Source: Garcia nutans
Taxonomy: Eukaryota; Streptophyta; Magnoliopsida; Malpighiales; Euphorbiaceae
Assembly (NCBI GenBank): GCA_947685225.1
Contig: CANTUV010000014.1
Coordinates: forward strand, 7,936,001 to 8,000,000
Direction: 5' to 3'
Length of the DNA stretch: 64,000 nucleotides
Shown piece after piece: positions 33,248-45,992 of the stretch. Within the stretch, counting starts at the first letter, position 1. The number at the start of each line of letters is the position of its first letter. The notes below the pieces were generated by a model. It made no database searches and was not told the origin of the DNA. It saw only the letters and a list, made by a program, of their open reading frames with translations. A program made the translations under genes and the position numbers.

Positions 33248-34469
33248 GATGGGTGTCGAAACCACCAAAAATAAAAATTTATTCTTAAATAAATTAAATT
33301 GTAGTAGTGGTGAATAAGATCGAATCCATAGAAAATTAATTAATTATTTAAATCTCTTCTGAAAATAAATTTAAAACCGAAAATTAAACTAATAAATTAA
33401 ATAATAGTGAAAATAAATTGAAAAATGTATAATTACAGTGTTAGTGTCTGAACTTTTTAATATTTAACAATTGAATTATTTAAATTTTTAAAATAATAAT
33501 TTAGTGTTGTAACTAAAAAATCGTGTACAATTTAGTTATTCTCGCAGGTTATAAACTAGTTACAGGTAAATATCACAACACCTTATGTTGACATTTGTTA
33601 TCCAATAAAGTAGCTATTAGTTTGTAACCTTCTAAAACAACTAAATTATACATGATTCATGAATTCTTTGAATAACTTTATGTTATTTAACAAATCAAGC
33701 AATGGACTCATTTGATTAATTAACAAAATAACAATTAAATTAAACCACAGAGAGTATGTAAATATTGAATATTAAAAAAGAGAAATGATAAAGTTGTTTA
33801 GATCTCACAATTCACGAATATAAACTTCAATTACCCTTTAACCAATGTAAATTATATGCTCCTAATTTGAATAAAAGAAAATGTAAATAATATATAAATT
33901 TCAGCAGCCAAAACGTTGAACAAAAGTTCCTCCTAGGGTTGCTAGAAAATCCAACTTATATACCCTTAGGTTTAGAAGTCTCCTAAACAAACTCTAATTA
34001 GGAAAACTAAAAATAATAATAATAATAATAAAAGAAAATAACATTAATATCTCAAATTAAATTTCTAACTAATAAAGGACTAAAAAATCATATATATACT
34101 TCAAAATCTCTCCAAAATCATATCTCCAAAGTATTAAAATAAATTAAACGCCGGCTATTAAGTTTATCTTCAAAACTGTCAGGTCAGGTCCTCCTGCTAC
34201 CCTGACCCAAGGGTTGTGCCGGAGGCTCCGATCTACATTTTCTTACAAATTTTTAAAGAATATATAAATATTGAATATTAAAAAAGAGAAAAATAAATTT
34301 ATTTAGATCTTACAGTTCGTGAATATGAACTTCAATTACCCTTCAACCAATGTCAATTAGTTGCTCCTAATTTGAATAAAAGAAAATGTAAATAGTATAT
34401 AAATTTCAGCAGCCAAAACGTTGAACAAAAGTTCCTTCTAGGGTTGCTAGAAAATCCAACTTTATATAC
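33248..34469. repeat. Old LTR-like repeat with 506-bp tandem duplication, left part
   Basis: Begins about TGTCGAAACCACC (33248) with GATCGAATCCATAGAAAA, a wording typical of Athila-like LTR ends. A unit starting near 33761 (AATATTGAATATTAAAAAAG) begins again at 34267, giving a 506-bp offset; both hold TTTCAGCAGCCAAAACGTTG. Element E cuts the second unit at 34469, and it resumes at 43322. Confidence 0.65.
34465..34469. repeat. Target-site duplication TATAC of element E (left copy)
   Basis: TATAC here and at 43322-43326. The uninterrupted sister repeat near 33958 reads TTATATACCC, as expected for the empty site. Confidence 0.85.
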
Positions 34470-36305
34470 TGTGAGTGAGGATTTTCATCTCCACTCCCAT
34501 ATGGAATGGTTCTTATGACTTCGGCATTGTTAAGCTCAATGCCTTAGAGAACACAGGCCTAAACTAGGAGAAAATGGAGTCGCCATCCGAACGGGCCAAA
34601 AAAATAAATGGGCGGATGAATCGATTCCTAAGAAATTCCCAATCCCCTAATGGGTTCGGAAAATTAGGTACGTATGGGGAAGGCGAGAATGACCCAGCAC
34701 CCTCATAATGTCCGATTCATTGAAACTGACCTCCTTTTCAGGTCTAAATATTATTGAATTTTTAAATATTATAATATCATCCATAATATATGCAATTATT
34801 AAAAGAGATAAACATCAATCATTTTATTAAAATAAAATAAACAAAACAAGCACCCATCCATGGATGAAAACATGCCTTTATAATGTTCAATTTCTAAAAA
34901 GGAAAATAAAATAAATAAGATGGGACACCTACTATAGATGGAAATGTGCCCCTTACATTGATCCTACAATACAAACAAGAATAAAAGGAACAAATTAAAT
35001 AAGTAAGGCACCAACAATGTGGAAACATGCCTTTTACAACTTGAGCATCCAAATAAGCAAACATAGTTCAATTAAATAAAATTAGCAATAACACAACCAA
35101 AATGCATCATCCATTATAAAAGCATGTAATAAATAAATCAAACAACTGAATCTAGAGTTTAACCCTAAGTTAGGCTTTAAACATGCAAAATTAGGGTTTT
35201 TAATCTAAAGCTAGGGTTTTAATTTTTCAATTAGGATTTTATGATACCATTAGGGTTTCAATTTAGAAAGCATGGTTTTATGGTCTTGGGAACAAAATTA
35301 GGGTCATGGTCTTAGAAAAACAAGAGTAGGGTTTTGGAAACAGTGTTAGGTATTTAGGATTAGGGTTTGATGCTCACTATGATTACATGAACCACGGCCA
35401 CTGCATGTTATTTTAGACAAGTATATGTCCTGGATATATAGATTGCTACTGGATGGATTTAAACATAATGTATGATAATATAAATCAAAAGAATGAAAAT
35501 TGTCGTGGGAATTAAATTCACTATTAGGTTAAAACAGTTTCACTTAGTGGATTCATTCATGGATATTGTATATTTTAATATAAATTAGATTTAGAAAATT
35601 GAACCTGCGTTGAAAGCTCCACCAAAATTGATGAATTGAAATAAACTTGCATGTTGCTACTGTCTGCACCAATTCTAGTTTTTAGCCGGAGACTGCCTTG
35701 TTATTGCTTTTATGTTAATCTTGTTGCTTTCTTTGTTTAATTCTTGTTGCTATTATGTTGCTTTTGCCTTTTAATTGCTAATTAGAATTTCCCCCCGTCC
35801 TATTTCAGTATTAATCTTTATTATTTATAGGCAAAGAAGACCCAACCCTAAGACTAATCTGAATCCAAACTCAATTAGAAAACTAGTAAGCCGAGGGCCA
35901 GATTAATGGTTGAGGGCGAATTGGCAAAGCCACAGGCCCATGGCCAATTCTCCACAAGTAAGGGCCTATGGCGAATCGAGCCTGTCGATTTGTCAGGTCT
36001 TTGTCAAATTATTTATTATTATTATATTTTCTTTTTATTATATTTTATTATTATGAAATAAAATAAATATTATATTTTTCTCTTTTTTATTATTTATTAT
36101 TATATAAATATTATAAAATAAAATAAATATTATATTTTCCTTTTTTATTATTTATTATTATATTATTATGTGTTGAGATTTTAATATTGTACCAGTCTAT
36201 TTTATGTTTATAAAATTGCTCTAGACTATTTTAAACCTTTAGGCATGACCTAACCCCCTTTTAATTAGGGTCAAAATATATTTGATCCAAAATTAAAGAT
36301 CTACA
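34470..36305 (-). repeat. 3' LTR of element E
   Basis: TGTGAGTGAGG to GATCTACA. Minus-strand TATA box at 35822-35830; GGCGAATTGGC at 35915-35925 and TGGCCAATTC at 35941-35950 form an inverted pair upstream of it. TGGAGTCGCCA at 34575-34585 exactly equals the last 11 bases of the recalled tRNA-Arg 3' end, 105 bp inside the LTR. Confidence 0.85.
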
Positions 36306-36315
36306 GTTTGCCCCA
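36306..36315 (-). other. Polypurine tract of element E
   Basis: GTTTGCCCCA on the plus strand, i.e. TGGGGCAAAC just before the LTR in element orientation. Confidence 0.7.
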
Positions 36316-36369
36316 TACTTGAGCGATTTGGGACTACAGCAAAAGAGAATGAAAAGCAACATGACTTTG

Positions 36370-36960
36370 AATTGATTTTGGATAAAGATGAGTTCTAGAC
36401 CCGAGGTTGGATTGAGTTTTGGCCTCAAAAATAATTTTGGATTCTGGACCCTAGTTGGTTTGGGTTCTGGACCCAAATTGGATTTGGGTTCTCGACCCTA
36501 TACTGAATTTGGGTTCTCGACCAGAGACTGAATTTGGATTCTCGAACTGATACTAAATTTTTGGGTTCTCAACCCGAATTTGAATTTAGGTTCTTGACCC
36601 GAGACTGAATTTGTGTTCTTGACCCGTGGCTTGAGTTGATTTGGGTAATCAACCCGAGATTAAATTTTGGATTCTCGACCCAAGACTGAATTTTGGATTC
36701 TCCACCCAAAACTAGATTTGATTTGGGTACTTGGACCCAAATCTGGATTTGATTTGGGTACTTGGACATGAAACTAGATTTGAATTGGGTACTTTGACTT
36801 GAAACTGAATTTTATTTGGGTACTTAGACCCAAAACTGGATTTGATTTGGGTACTTAGACCAGAAACTGGATTTGATTTGGGTACTCAACTCGAGATTGA
36901 ATTTTGGGCTCTCAACCCAAAACTAAATTTTGGATTCTCGACCCAGATTGAGTTCTGGAC
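36370..36960. repeat. Hairpin-unit array, GGGTTCTSGACCC type (element E)
   Basis: Same family as 6130-6910, about fifteen irregular units, here with more GGGTACTxxGACCC variants. Confidence 0.75.
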
Positions 36961-37054
36961 TAAAAAATGATTTTGGTGACCTTTTGTCGGTTGAGAATTT
37001 TGGCTTTCTTCTAGCTGATTATTCCATTCTTCAATGGATTGTGGGTACCCTTCA

Positions 37055-37175
37055 AAATGGATCTTCATCTTTTGGAAATTGGGCCTTTACCCTTCAAAAT
37101 TGGATCTTCATCCTTTGGAAATTGGGCCTTTACCATTCAAAAATGGATTTTTATCCTTTGGAGATTATCCTGCAT
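37055..37175. repeat. About 43-bp minisatellite, three units (element E)
   Basis: Units with AATGGATCTTCATCxTTTGG followed by TTTACCCTTCA, matching the five-unit version at 6978-7195. Confidence 0.75.
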
Positions 37176-37179
37176 TGAA

Positions 37180-39540
37180 TTCTGCTCTTCTAGCTGGACG
37201 TATCTTTTGTCTTTTTGCATTTTTAATCTTTTGAGGTTCTTTCTTCCTTCTCATTTTGTTCTTTTTGTTCTTCCTTTTGCAAAAAATTCAGCTATTTTTT
37301 AGCTAGTTCCCATATCCTCTCTTTGCACCCTGCATGGCAAAATATTTGAAAGTGAGTTTGAAAATATTTTGTGCACGCATAAATTCAAGATTCGAAAGGA
37401 GAAACCTTGTCCCTTGTGTAGGCTCAAACCAATGATTTTGTTCCCATGCAGGCCCATATTGATGTTTGCATTTTGTTTGGTTCCTTGCACAAGCACACAT
37501 TTCCATTTTTGTAATGTGACTGGATCTTCCTCAAGCATTGGGCCTTTCAGGCCCCCTGATGCCATGTCTGCTTCTCATTATTTGCTTCATAGAGTATTTG
37601 TTGTTTACTTTGACAAAGGATAGGCAATACAGGACAACAAAATTCATTATGATATGTTCATATATGCATGATATGCATGAATAATACTTACAGTGGTTCT
37701 ATTGACTCACAGACCGAGATGGTAAGCCAAAGCAGTCTCATTGGTTCTTTCCAAATGCTCGTTCAGGTCTTGCATTAGAACAATAGAAATCTTCACATCT
37801 ATGGCTTTATTTCTAGAATTTTGGAAACATAAGTAGTGGAGGCCCAAGCATGGTAGCCAAAGACATGGGAGATATCCGTTTCAACACATTTGGTTGGCAA
37901 CTTCTTCATGATATGACCTTGCAAGTAATCATTCATTAGCCCTCTTCTGCCCATTATGTCCTTTGAGGTTTGACAATGTAACATATTTTCCTTAACTTGA
38001 AGGTTTATACAACAAGAAAACATTTTTTTTTAATTTTAAAATCAAATGTTGATTTTATCAAATCAGTGTCATTATACCTCAAGACTTGACTTTCCAAATT
38101 AACATATCTATAACATGACAACCCTAGTTACCATACTAAACTCGGGAATCATTTTCATTTGAGCAAGAACTATTATACTTCAGATAGGCACATTCACATT
38201 ACTTGGCCAAAGGTCTCATTGAGTTTAAGTATTGTCTATCTTATATGTATGCTTATTCAAACTATCTCCACTAATAGACTCTACCTACCAAGAGAGATCA
38301 ACAGGTCTTTAATAGGCTTGAAACGGGGTCTATAAGGGACACATGTTAAATGAAGGCCATTTTTAGATTGGAGTTGATGTGACACTGTTGATAAACTTTC
38401 ACACTACAATCTTCTTGTAGGAACTGTATACTGTTAGGGGTTCCATTTTTACCTTATAGGAATCATTTCCTTCTGACTTCATGAAGATATAAAGCTTGAA
38501 TGTCCTTCTATCTTCTAGGCAGAAATCTGAATCGAATCAGTACTATCTTGATCTTTAAACCACTCTTTTTCTTCCTCTTTTTTCTATCCTTTTCCTTTTT
38601 TGGGAGTATCAAGTCCAAGTCTCTTAATATTGCTGACTTGGAGTCATATTGGATAAAATGAAAGATAGTCTTTCCCCTATTTCTCTGATTTTATTTGAAT
38701 TTTTTGCTAGATTAGACCAATTCAAATCAATCTATCCTTATAAACTAAGTGGAAGTCTTCTGATGCTTCAGGTAAGAAGAATTTATTGTCTTTCTAAACT
38801 GGCCTTTTGGGTTAACTGCTCTTTTTGAGTTTTTTTTTTGGGTCTTAGCTCCAAGAGAGTTGTACCATTTTATGCTTCTGACTATGGATGAATAGAGTAT
38901 GATGAGTTTGCTTCAATGAGGATGAACCATTTGTTATCCTGATATTATAGATTTGAGATATTAGGTCTAGTTTAGATAAACTTCAACAGACTTTTCCTCG
39001 ATCTTCTTTCACCTTGGTAATTCAATGATCATCAGACTTGTCATAAGTGTCATAATAGCTCAGGGTAGGTTATCAAAATTTATAAGCTAATGAAAAGTAA
39101 GTTAAAATTTTATGAAGGCTCAAAAGGGACCGACTAGGGATTGGTTAATAGGGCGGATACTAGTTCTTGGCTTACTAAACAATGCCTAGATCATCTCTCT
39201 CTTCAATGAGCAAATTTCAATTTTACCTCAAAAGTTCATCAAAGCATGTTCTAAAATTGACTAAGATCTAGACACTCATAATTATGTAGGAGCCCTCTCT
39301 AAGTAAGCATACACAACTCAATGCTATAGAATAACTCCTTCACCTAGTAAAGTCATTCAAATCATGATGCATAGATACACTAATTTATAAATATCAAGCT
39401 ATATTCTTCATTGGTTAGGCACCAAAATGAATAAAGACCAACAAAAAATTAATGAAAATAATTTATTCAAACAATCTTAATTTGAAAAACATAATTATTC
39501 CAGAAAACACCAAAGAAAGAAAATAAAACAAAAACTAAAC
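37180..39540. other. Non-coding interior of element E, including the conserved block
   Basis: Aligns with 7200-9600 of element A. The best conserved part, 38090-39420, contains CTCCACTAATAGACTCTACC (38267) and CAATGCCTAGATCATCTC (39180). No credible gene on either strand. Confidence 0.6.
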
Positions 39541-39559
39541 AAGTCAAGGGAAGTTTGTT

Positions 39560-40470
39560 GAGTTAGAGTCGAAGATGCTTCATTTATTTAGGCATATCAA
39601 GGGCAAGAATTTGTCCATCATCAAGGATCATTGCTTCATCATCCATAGTTAGTCTAAGCTTGCTTAGTAGCACCTCCTCTTTAGTAGCTTCTCCATCCAT
39701 ATTATGACAAAAACTCTCCTCCAATCCTCCCTCCATCATAAAGATTGCAGGCGGTAGTGCCCTTCTAAATTTAGGTAGAGGATTATTTTTAGTGTTAGGC
39801 TTATCAAGCTCAGGCAGCTTTTCACTATTAATTAAACCTTGGATTTTGTGCCTTAATCGAATTCATTTATATGTCTCATGCCCTTGCATTTGATGGAATT
39901 GACAAAAGGCCTTGGCATTAAAATTTGATGACAGAGGCTTGTGTAGAGGTTGAGGTGCCAATGGTTGTAGCAAATCCATCTTCATTATATTTTCTAACAT
40001 CTTTGACAAAGATTCCCCCAAGTCTAAAAATTTGCGCTTCTTCGCCGGTTCAGTTGTTGCATTTTTCTCAACACCTCTTCTTTCCCTTTAACTTTGCCCA
40101 CTGGGGTGGTAGCCACCCTTATTGCTCCACTTAGACAGCACATGGTTTGACTGGTCTTATAAAATAGGGACCGACTCCTCATTTTTCATTTGATCTCTAT
40201 CAGTGGACTTGTTCCTAATTAATGTTGTCTTTCCCTTCTTTTTTATGTTAATGGGAGATGCCTCCTTAGCATTGTTGATAATCTCCAGAATTTCAATCAA
40301 CTGGGTCTTCATAATTTCAGCCAATTGTTCCCATAGCTCGTCCATCCTAGTTTTGACAACTTTATCGACTATATCCCTTAGCTAGTTTGCATCAATCCTC
40401 CCAATGAAGCACTTGAATCAAAATCACTATTATAGGTGATGTCGTTATATGCTCTTGAACTGCTGTGCTC
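39560..40470 (-). pseudogene. gag remnant of element E
   Basis: Only the two ends of gag remain. About 39560-40020 corresponds to the C-terminal part (PPAIFMMEGGLEE region, knuckle remnant near 39870) and about 40150-40470 to the N-terminal part (MDELWEQLAEIMKTQLIEIL). The core that shapes the particle is deleted at the junction near 40030-40150. An AG acceptor-like site near 40475 corresponds to that in element A at about 11150. Confidence 0.65.
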
Positions 40471-40475
40471 CAGGT

Positions 40476-41466
40476 CTATAAGCCAGAAAGGATAAATGTC
40501 ATGCAATACAATGCGTGCATGCATGTATGCACAAGTAACAAACAAACACAAATAATTAGAACATTCCTTCCAACCTTATAACTTTCACACATGAATGGCG
40601 AGTCTCTTTTTCTAGGTATATGGTCAAAAAAATTAACATAGGATATTTTATTTTCGAAAAATTCCCTCAGACGATTTTTCCCATTAATTAGGCTTAAATC
40701 CATTGAATCAAAAATTAGCTTTTATGTTATATTAGATTAAAATAAAATTAAGAGATTTATCATAAATAGATTTCCCATTTAGAAGAACAACTAATGATTC
40801 ATGCCAAAAATAAGCCCATGATTAATGATTCTTGGTATAAATTAGGCACACAATTAATTTTTGGTATTTCATAATTTACCTAAATAGTTTGTAAGCTCAT
40901 TCAAAAAGATGGTTAGGAAAAATAATTTTTGTTTCAAAGCTCATTGTAAAAAAGTGTTTGTTTAAAAATGAATTTTGTACTTTGTGTTTGGGTCTATTTT
41001 AGAAAAGTTTTATATCCAAAGACTATCTTGAAAATTTTAAAAATAGTTTTGGTCTTTTGGATTTAAAAACTATTTTGAGCTTACAACATAGGTAGGTCAT
41101 ATTAGAAAAAGAATAAACCAAATAAGTCATAGTTCAAACCAAGATAAATTAATCATAGTTAAACATCAAGCATTTGAGTAAAATCCTAAGGAAAGTAACT
41201 AGGCCAATTACATGAGCTTTAGTCTTTGGATTGAACAGTCTAGGCTCCTATAGCAAGTATATACAAAAAGGTATAAGGCTATGAATGGTTATGCTATGCT
41301 CGATCTCCATACCTTGAGTAAAAGTATGGTAGCCCTTATATAACACAATATGGGTTACATAGCCGTCCTAAGTCACACACATAATATAATCTAAATGACG
41401 CAATGGATAATATTATAATAAGAAAGAATAAAATAATATAAAGACCAACAAAATTAACTTCTCTTA
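40476..41466 (-). other. 5' leader region of element E
   Basis: Homologous to the leaders of A and B; no credible gene. Confidence 0.6.
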
Positions 41467-41483
41467 TCCCAGTGGAGTCACCA
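41467..41483 (-). other. Primer-binding site of element E (tRNA-Arg type)
   Basis: TCCCAGTGGAGTCACCA: one base deleted and one changed against the recalled tRNA-Arg 3' end; one base from the LTR start at 41485. Confidence 0.8.
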
Positions 41484-41484
41484 C

Positions 41485-43321
41485 TGTGAGCGGAGATTTT
41501 CACCCCCCACTCCCATATAGAATAGTTCTTGCGACTTCAGCACTGTTAGGCTCAGGGCCATAGAGAATACGGGCCTAAACCCAAAGAAAATGGAGTCGCC
41601 ACCCGGACAGACCGGAAAAGAAAGGGGCAGATGACTTGAATTCCTAAGGAATCTCCAACCCCCTAATAGATTCTGAAAGTTGGGTACATATGGGGAATGT
41701 GAGAATAACCCAACACCCCCATAACGCCCGGTTCATTAGAACCGGCCTCCTTTTCAGGTCTAAATATTATTGAATTCTTAAATATTATAATATCATCCAT
41801 AATACATGCAATTATTAAAAGAGATAAACATCCATCATTTTATTAAAATAAAATAAATAAAATAGGCACCCATTCATGGATAGAAATATGTATTTACAAT
41901 GTCCAATGTCTAAAAAGAAAATAAAATAAATAAGATGGGACACCTACCATAGGTGGAAACGTGCTCCTTACATTGATCCCCAAATACAACAAGATTAAAA
42001 GGAACAAATTAAATAAACAAGGCACCCACAATGTGAAAATATGCCTTTAACATCTTTAGCATCCAAATAAACAAATATAGTTCAATTAAATAAAATTAGC
42101 AATAACATAACCAAAAATGCATCATCCATCATAAAAGCATTTAATAATAAACCAAACAATTGAATCTAGAGTTTAACCCTAAGTTAGGCTATAAAAATGC
42201 AAAATTAGGGTTCCTAATCTAAAGCTAGGGTTTCAATTATTCAATTAGGGTTTTACAATACTATTAGGGTTTCAATTTGGCAAGTATGGTTTTATAGTTT
42301 TGGGAACAAAATTAGGATCTTAGTCTTAGAAAAATAAGAGTAGGGTTTTGGAAACAATGTTAGGTATTTAAGATTAAGGTTTGGTATTTAGGATTAGGAT
42401 TTGATGCTCACTGTGATTACATGAATCACTGCCACTGCATGTTAATTTTGACAAGTATATGTCCTAGATCTATAGATTGCTACTGGATAGATTTAAACAT
42501 AATGTATGATAATAGAAATCAAAAGAATGAAAACTGCCATGGGAATTAAATTCACTATTAGTTTAAAACAATTTCAGTTACTGGATTCACTTACTAGATT
42601 TAGAAAATCGAACCTCCGTTGAAGGCCTAACCAAAATTGATGAATTGAAACAAACTTGCTTCTTGATATTGTCTGCACCAATTCTAGTTTTTAGCTGGAG
42701 ACTGCCTTGTTATTGCTTCTAAGTTAATCTTGTTGCTTTTCTTTGTTTAATTCTTGTTGCTATTGTATTGTGTTTGCCTCTTAATTGATAATCATTATTT
42801 CCCCCAATCCTATTTCAGTATTAATCTTTGATATTTATAGGCGAAGAAGACCCAACCCTACTACTAATCCGAATCCAAACTCAATTAGAAAACTAACAAG
42901 CCGAGGGTCAGATTAGTGGTAGGTGGCAAATTGGCAAAGCCTGTGGCGAATTGGGCCTGCCGATTCATCGAGTCTTTGTCAAATTTTTTTATTATTATTA
43001 TATTTTATTATTATATTTTCTTTTTTTTATTATAATTATATTTTCTTTTTAATATATTTTATTATTATAAAATAAAATAAATATTATATTTTTCCCTTTT
43101 TTATTATTTATTACTATATTAATATTATAAAATAAAATAAAAATTATATTTTTTTCTTTTTTATTATTTATTATTATATTATTATGTGTTGAGATTTTAA
43201 TATTATACCAGACTATTTTAAGTTTATAAAATTATTTCAAACTATTTTAAACCTTTAGACTTGACCTAACCCCCTTTTAATTACGGCCGAAATGGATTTG
43301 GTTTAAAATTAAGGGTCTACA
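41485..43321 (-). repeat. 5' LTR of element E
   Basis: TGTGAGCGGAG to GGGTCTACA. Minus-strand TATA at 42831-42840; GGCAAATTGGC and GGCGAATTGGG at 42925-42956 upstream; telobox motifs at 42170-42400; TGGAGTCGCCA again at 41591-41601. Confidence 0.85.
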
Positions 43322-43369
43322 TATACCTTAGGTTTAGAAGTCTCTTAAACAAACTCTAATTAGAAAAAC

Positions 43370-43431
<62 letters not shown>

Positions 43432-43800
43432 TAAAAAAAAGAAAATAACATTAATATCCCAAATTAAATTACTAACTAATAAAGGATTACAAAATTATAT
43501 GTATAAAATCTCTCCAAAATCTTATCTCCAAAGCATCAAAATAAATTAAACGTCAACTATTAAGTTTATCTTCAAAACTATCAGGTCATGTCCTGCTGCT
43601 ACCCTTATCCAAGAGGTTGTGCTCGAGGCTCCGGTCTGTATATTTTTACAAATGTTCTGATTTTAGCTCAATTTTCCTCATTCAACTCTAGCTCTTTCTT
43701 AAACCGTTTTTTCTGCAAAAATATTCAAAAGTCGATAGAAAGATTTAATAGCGAGCCCAATTGTTTCCTAAAATATGAATGATATTTGCACGTTATAGTG
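43322..43800. repeat. Old LTR-like repeat, right part (after element E)
   Basis: Continuation of the second 506-bp unit split at 34469; it starts with the TATAC copy and then CCTTAGGTTTAGAAGTCTC, as in the first unit at 33962. It runs on past the unit end with a stretch like an Athila-type LTR terminus (TTTGCACGTTATA near 43785). Confidence 0.6.
43370..43431. repeat. (AAT)n microsatellite
   Basis: About twenty AAT units; the sister copy near 34010-34030 has about seven. Confidence 0.95.
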
Positions 43801-45120
43801 GCATATTTTGGTAATTCAAGGATTTTAATTAAATATTGGAAATTCTTGAAATTTTTTGTAAATGGTTGAAATTTTTTTAAAATATTTATTCATGCCAATT
43901 TTGTTAATTTATGTGAATTTGATAATTTTGGTAATTTATTCGAGAATTTGGTAATCTATGTGAATTTTAAATATTTTTTAAATTTTTTGGTTTTGTAATT
44001 TTTAGTAATAAATTTGATTAGGAATTTCATAAATCTGTAATTTTTTAAATTATTGTTGTATTTTTTAATTTTTGGTTTCAATTTTTTGATCTTTAGTTTG
44101 ATGTTCTTGGAATAATTCATATTTTAGGGATTTAGTTTAAAATTTTAGTTTTCTTTGTAAATCTAATAATATGTAATTTATTATTTTTGTAAATACTTTT
44201 TTTTAACTTTTGGGTTTTTATTTTAATTAGTTGGATTATTTTGAATAATTCATATTTTAGGGGGTTTAGGTTATAAAAATTAAAGTTAGGGCTTTGGTTT
44301 AGGTTTAGGTTAAACTTATTTTAATTAAAGTTAGGGCTTTGGTTTAGTCAAATAAGTATATTTTGGGGATTATTTTTGAATAAATTATTTTTAGGGTTTT
44401 AGGTTGTAAAAAATTAAAGTTAGGGTTTTGGTTCAGGTTATTTTTGTTAATTATAGGTCTAATTTTATTTTTTTTAGAAATTATATTAGATTATTTCTTT
44501 TTCCAACTTAAAGATGTAAAATTTTCATAAACAATGAACATGTTCATTTAATTAGATTATTTATATAATAGAAAAATGTTACGAGGATCAAGTAGTGACA
44601 AATCAAATGGGGACAGAAGGAGAATCCATTAAAATTATTTTAGAAACTCCAAATAATGATTTACGGCTAAAAATATTACTAATAATCTTCTACTATATTT
44701 TGATTTTAACTTTTAACTCATTTTTCCTATTAATCTTTCCCTCCAAATCCGATTATTACATTTCAAAATAAATATTAATGATGTTGTTTATAGACTAATG
44801 TATGTGCGTTGTCATTTAAGCATCTCCATTGACAACCTTTCATAAACAAATTTAGCCTAAGGAAAGGAAGAAGAAAAAAGAAGATTAAAAACATTAAAAA
44901 TATATATTTACAAAAAACCTATCAAAATCGACAAAATCGAATGAATCAAACTGAATCGATTCAAATCAAACCGAACTGATTTCTAAATTTTAAATCATTT
45001 TTAATAAAAATAAAAAAAATAGATTCATATTTTATATGTATTAGATTTAATATGTGATATGTTTTAATTGATAAAGTATATTTTTATTATTTTTGAACTT
45101 TTATTTTTAAGTTATATGAT
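43801..45120. other. AT-rich DNA, nothing recognised
   Basis: No gene. At 44225-44460 the stretch TTAAAGTTAGGGCTTTGGTTxAGG occurs three times with 60-120 bp spacing. Confidence 0.45.
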
Positions 45121-45985
45121 TTTTTTATTATTGAACCCCAGTGAATCAATGTAATGAAATTAACCAATTTTTTTCCCGAGATTTAATTAAAGCTTTGAAA
45201 TATATGATGTAAAGAAATGAATCAATGTAAAGCCAATAATAAAGTTAGGGTATAATTAATATAGGAATTACACTTAATGAAATTAACCAATTTCTTTTCT
45301 AAGATTTAATTAAAGTAAAGAAATATATAATATAAAGAAATCAATCAATATAATCAATATTATGGTATAATTAGTGTAGAAATTACATGTGATGAAATTA
45401 ACCAATTTCTGTCCTAAGATTTAATTAAAGTATTGAAATGTACAATGTAAAGAAATCAATCAATATAATGTCAATAATCAAGTTAGAGTATAATTACTAT
45501 AGAAATAACATGTAATGAACTTAACTAATTTCTTTCCTAAGATTTAATTAAATCATTGAAATATATAATATAAATAAATCAACAAATGTAATGCGTATAA
45601 TCAGATTAGGGTATAATTAGTGTAGAAATTGTATGTAATGAAATAAACCAATTTCTTTCTTAAGATTTAAATAAAGCATGGAAATATATAGTGCAAAGAA
45701 ATCAATCAATGTAATGCCAATAATCAAGTTATGATATAATTAGTATAGAAATTACATGTAATAAAATTAACCAATTAATTTTCTAAGATTTAATTAAAGC
45801 ATTGAAAATATATAATGCAAAAAATCAACAAATATAATTTCAATAATCAAGTTAAGGTATAATTAGTGTAGAAGTTACATGTAATGAAATTAACCAATTT
45901 CTTTCTCAAGATTTAATTTGAAATATATAATATAAAGAAATCAACAAATTTAATGTCAGTAATAAAGTTGGGGTATAATAAGATT
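45121..45985. repeat. Tandem array, about 120 bp x 7
   Basis: The unit contains AATTAACCAATTTCTTTCCT, AAGATTTAATTAAAG and GTATAATTAGTGTAGAAATT. The AACCAATTT block recurs near 45161, 45283, 45399, 45522, 45643, 45764 and 45886. Units differ by scattered substitutions. The array stops at the LTR of element D. Confidence 0.9.
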
Positions 45986-45992
45986 CAATAAG

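Larger units (their letters stand above)
34470..43321 (-). mobile_element. Element E: gag-remnant, non-autonomous sibling of element A
   Basis: 8852 bp with LTRs of 1836 and 1837 bp, PBS, polypurine tract and duplication TATAC. Internal order matches element A: hairpin array, minisatellite, conserved non-coding block, gag remnant, leader. There is no pol. Gag is shorter and more decayed than in A, so E would have needed Gag as well as enzymes from elsewhere. LTR start regions differ at roughly one base in ten by eye. Confidence 0.85.
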
